Source of the DNA: Fomitopsis serialis
Taxonomy: Eukaryota; Basidiomycota; Agaricomycetes; Polyporales; Fomitopsidaceae
Reading direction: 5' to 3'
Length of the DNA stretch: 64,000 bases
Assembly: GCF_022376445.1 (NCBI RefSeq)
Contig: NW_025955025.1
Span: forward strand, 124,001 to 188,000
In this document: one piece after another, positions 60,890 to 64,000 of the stretch
Layout of the letters: each line of letters opens with the position of its first letter
Numbering within the stretch: position 1 is the stretch's first letter
Made by a program: the position numbers and the translations under genes
Notes under the pieces: model-generated
The model's input: the letters and a program-made list of their open reading frames with translations, nothing else
The model's database searches: none
What the model was told of the DNA's origin: nothing

Positions 60890-62056
60890 GGTACGAAGGT
60901 ATCGTTCTTATGATGGACCACCATGAAACGCCTTAGTGATTCCTCCAGAATGGCAGTTTGTTCCCACAGTGCACGTGACATGCAGCCACCCCGATAAGCA
61001 GAGATAAGTAACTGTTAGTATAGGTTGCTTATCTGAGTCTGAAATTTCAGACTCCCAGACAACGCGACTTGGACCAACAGATACAAACAAATGCAGTGGC
61101 TAAGCACTCAGTTATGGATATGAGGCCCATGAAACGCCTTAGCAATTCCCCCAATAAGGAAACTGGTGAACATATCATGTGACTGGCAGCTTGGTGGCTC
61201 AATGCTGCAAGCGCTCACACACTGTAGTGCCTATATAGTCTCAGCCAGTAACAAGGCATAGTATACATAGTATACTCATCTGATAGTCCTTCATGCAGAG
61301 AGTATACAGGGATTTTACTGAGTGCATACAGTGGCTGGCTAGGCCAGGAAATGCAAAATATAAAAATGCACATGTGCCTCTGCAGATTCAAAGTACTTGT
61401 TTATGGCTGAAATATGTTCTGTATGCACACTGTGATATATATGGGTGGTTTAGGCACTGTGTACTGCTCAGTGATTTCTATAACAGAGCTAACAAGGTCA
61501 GCAATGGGTCATTTTACCATCCATTGCCATATTGTGGCCCATGGACACCATGTAATGACCAAAATTGGGACTAAAAGTAACCATGCACTTGTCTTTGATG
61601 TGTCTGTATATTTCATAGATTTTCTGGATTTTTCTGAGCCCCAGATTCACCAGTTTGTGTATGATTCCTCTTTGGGAAGGCAATATACTTCATATGGCAA
61701 TTATGCAGCCACTGGCTTTGTCTTGCACACAGACGCAAGCACAGAATACATATATGCATCTATACTTACACTACCATCCTATGGGGTGTCCTCAACTACA
61801 TGAGTAGTTCCTACAGTCAAGTAGCAGGCTTGTATGAATAAGCTCACTGAGGTAACATCAGTGATGTTACACAGTTATTGGAAATGCTGCCTTTATTGAT
61901 GTCAAGCATATCTCATAGACAGATGCAATCACATTCCCTGGTCCATCTCCAATATTCTCTGATTTTTGCGCTTTTTCCTGGGTCTAAATAAGCCCATATA
62001 AGCAGAGTAATAGTCCGCACTTACATCGCTTACTAAGCGCGCGCTAAGCGCCCAGA

Positions 62057-62113
62057 TGCCGTTCGGAGGTGCACCCGTGCGGAAAGTTGGCACGGTTGCA
62101 CCTCCGAACGGCA
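62057..62113. repeat. Hairpin type 1 of R1 copy B
   Basis: TGCCGTTCGGAGGTGCA pairs with TGCACCTCCGAACGGCA. Its CpGs are more complete than in copy A. Preceded by CTTACTAAGCGC and TAAGCGCCC. Confidence 0.9.
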
Positions 62114-63214
62114 TGAGAGAGATGCCGAGCTGCTCTGATTGGTGCAACAGCCCCTTTTCTGCCCTAATCAGGCAGGCTGCCGAGGTTTTGGGCTGAGTTT
62201 GAATCTCAGCCACAGGCTCCTTAGTGGCACTGTACCTGCTGTACTGTGGCCCCACTAAAATGCGGAAAATTCCCAAAATAATCTATGTGATAGGTATGAT
62301 GTCATAGAGTCTATAGCTGCTGTGACTTGCCCATTACCTTCACTGGTCATGGCACAATTCACAAAACAAAAAAACATGCAAATGCCTCTGTGCACATGAG
62401 TGCATCCCTTTTCACCTCAAAAGTCTCTCTTTTGAAGCCTATATGCTGCCCACAGATTCTCTGACATCTCAAACCTGCTAAATAGGGTAGCTGACCTTCC
62501 CCAAATGGTAATACCAATGCAGCTGCTCAGTCTGGGCTCAGAAAATGCAGATAAAACCAGGGAAAATTCTGTGCAACTGGACCCACTTGTAGTACCTGCT
62601 GTATGTAAGAAATTGATCCACTATAGGACCCCCAGAGGCTATGACCAGTATGGCTTGCCCATGTATAAAATTCAAAATGCAGAGAAACACCCCTACCTCT
62701 GTAGACATGATTAGGTAGCATGTGACTGGGATACACTGACTGAGCTCCAACCAACTGTTATAGATATCATAAGCTCACCTCATAGCCCTTCATTCATAGT
62801 GTCTATCATAGTTTCTTGAGAGAAGTGGTTGAATGAGTAGCAAAATGCTAAGATAAAAAACAGAAGTGACTCTGTGAATATGCATTTGTTCTGTTGCATC
62901 TGAAACACATGACAGATGTCCTCTATGGCCAAGTGTATAGTGTCCAACACATTGATGTCTCTGAAACATGCACAGCAGTGCTACAAATGGAGAAATATTG
63001 TCATAGCAAGTATGTGTTGATGTCCCAGCACTGAATAACTATACAGGACAATCCTCTCTACTTGTGAATATGCTCATAAATGCTCCACAGATCTCCTGGA
63101 ATATTATCCGATTTTCCTGGACTTTTCTGAGCCCAAAACAAGTCAGATTTGCTGCAGTAACAGGCTGAACTTACATCGCTTACTAAGCGCCCGTTTAAGC
63201 GCCCGTTGCCGAAG

Positions 63215-63258
63215 CGGAGTCGTCGACAGGCCGGAATTCCGGCCTGTCGACGACTCCG
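63215..63258. repeat. Palindrome type 2 of R1 copy B
   Basis: 44-bp perfect palindrome identical to that at 56,017-56,060, in the same context. Confidence 0.95.
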
Positions 63259-64000
63259 GTCACTCAAAAGGGATTTTGGAGCACTCCCATTGGCTGGACT
63301 GCTGACAAATGTTACCTTTTAAAGTAATCTTTCAATCTCAGCTCTTCATGCCGAGTTTTTTGATGGCTTGAAGCCACACTACCTGAGCTCTTACTAGAGC
63401 CCCATTGAATGTGGAAAAATCCCAAAATATTGCTTCTCCATGGGATGCCCCTTGGGTACTGACAAGGGTGCCCAGATTAGGTGTTCTTGTTGTTTTTCAC
63501 AGAGTACTGACCTTGGCAAGTGATACTGGGGATATAAGCAAATGTTGGTGTGTGTATGATGCTTGTACAAGACAGTTCCACATGTATGGGCTATGTGAGG
63601 TGGAGGATATCAAACATACAAAACTCCATATATGGTTAGTCCCCTGCCCACTTGGGAAGTGGGCCATGCATGGCCTCTGCAGGACTGGATAATTAGCAGG
63701 AAAATCAGAGAAAAATCAGATAGTACTATGAATTCATATTGAGTTGACTGTTGAGGCTCCAATATGGCAGAAAACATATGATAGTGCAGAATGACCCATG
63801 CATAGCCAGATACAAGACACTCTGTCAGTGAGTCTTGGTCCATCTTGTAAGAACCAGTATCACCTCAGGGACTGGCAATTCCAGACAGGATCCTAGGCTA
63901 TTCTGTTTGGTTCAGCTATTCAATAGGCCCTGCAAAGGCAGGCTATTGGGCTGAGTTTGAATGCAAGCCACAAGCTCATTAGTGACAATGTATTTGCTGT

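Larger units (their letters stand above)
60877..64000 (+). repeat. Repeat family R1, copy B (continues past window end)
   Basis: Starts TTACGATCCCTGAGGTACGA inside the stop region of the upstream gene. Near-identical in order and mostly in sequence to copy A, with small indels. Contains hairpin type 1 at 62,057 and palindrome type 2 at 63,215. ORFs within it are short and shared with copy A only as repeat shadows. Confidence 0.85.

Noticed and set aside
1..64000. CRISPR arrays, operons, rRNA genes
   Set aside because: None seen. Spliced genes and eukaryotic transposons make prokaryotic systems implausible here.

Overview
The window is from a filamentous basidiomycete, probably an Agaricomycete. 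The evidence is GC-rich, closely packed genes on both strands with introns of about 47-60 nt and canonical GT-AG ends, a fungal PurK-PurE type ADE2, and transposon relics typical of mushroom-forming fungi. I cannot name the species. No bacterial, viral or organellar signature was seen.

Left part, about 1-34 kb: euchromatic, CpG-rich and gene-dense. In order it holds an SH3 + Ras-association (RA) domain protein (minus, cut by the left edge); a histidine phosphatase (minus); an FAD-dependent salicylate-hydroxylase-like monooxygenase (minus); remains of a cytochrome P450 and a PCP-motif haloperoxidase/peroxygenase; a frame-broken gene of an uncharacterised family; an intact six-exon NAD-dependent epimerase (plus); a second copy of the FAD monooxygenase (plus); a coiled-coil/zinc-finger regulator (minus); a long GC-rich gene-free stretch; a 625-bp TIR element with TAA target duplications; an intact seven-exon BCAS3/WD40 autophagy-type gene (plus); a third, decayed FAD-monooxygenase copy; RSA3 (minus); and ADE2 (plus), the last two diverging from a short shared promoter. 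Housekeeping genes (ADE2, RSA3, BCAS3, SH3-RA) are interleaved with a monooxygenase/peroxidase accessory set that is partly decayed. Several genes, including the conserved ADE2 and SH3-RA genes, need one-base corrections, often in homopolymers, to stay in frame. This points to consensus-sequence indels rather than gene death.

Right part, about 34-64 kb: base composition changes abruptly inside the last exon of ADE2. CpG almost vanishes (none seen by eye from 34,829 to 35,968), as expected for DNA that was methylated and deaminated. This is a nest of repeats: family R1 (five copies or fragments), family R2 (two diverged copies), GGGTAT-rich mini-elements, a 1.3-kb TIR element and relic genes with Arg-to-Cys type decay. 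CpG-rich islands stand out within it. At 39.6-44.1 kb a recent island carries an intact DD34E Tc1/mariner transposase and a convergent three-exon accessory gene. At 59.07-59.28 kb a CpG island covers the first exon of a gene built from tandem, phase-2, symmetric micro-exons encoding Pro-Glu-Gln-Gln-Arg repeats. CpG-rich palindromes of varying sequence sit in one conserved context inside R1.

The most unusual observations are the micro-exon array, the R1 'same flanks, different hairpin' sites preceded by a doubled TAAGCGCCC motif, the repeated junction of coding 3' ends with the R1 terminus, and the sharp CpG-loss boundary inside ADE2.
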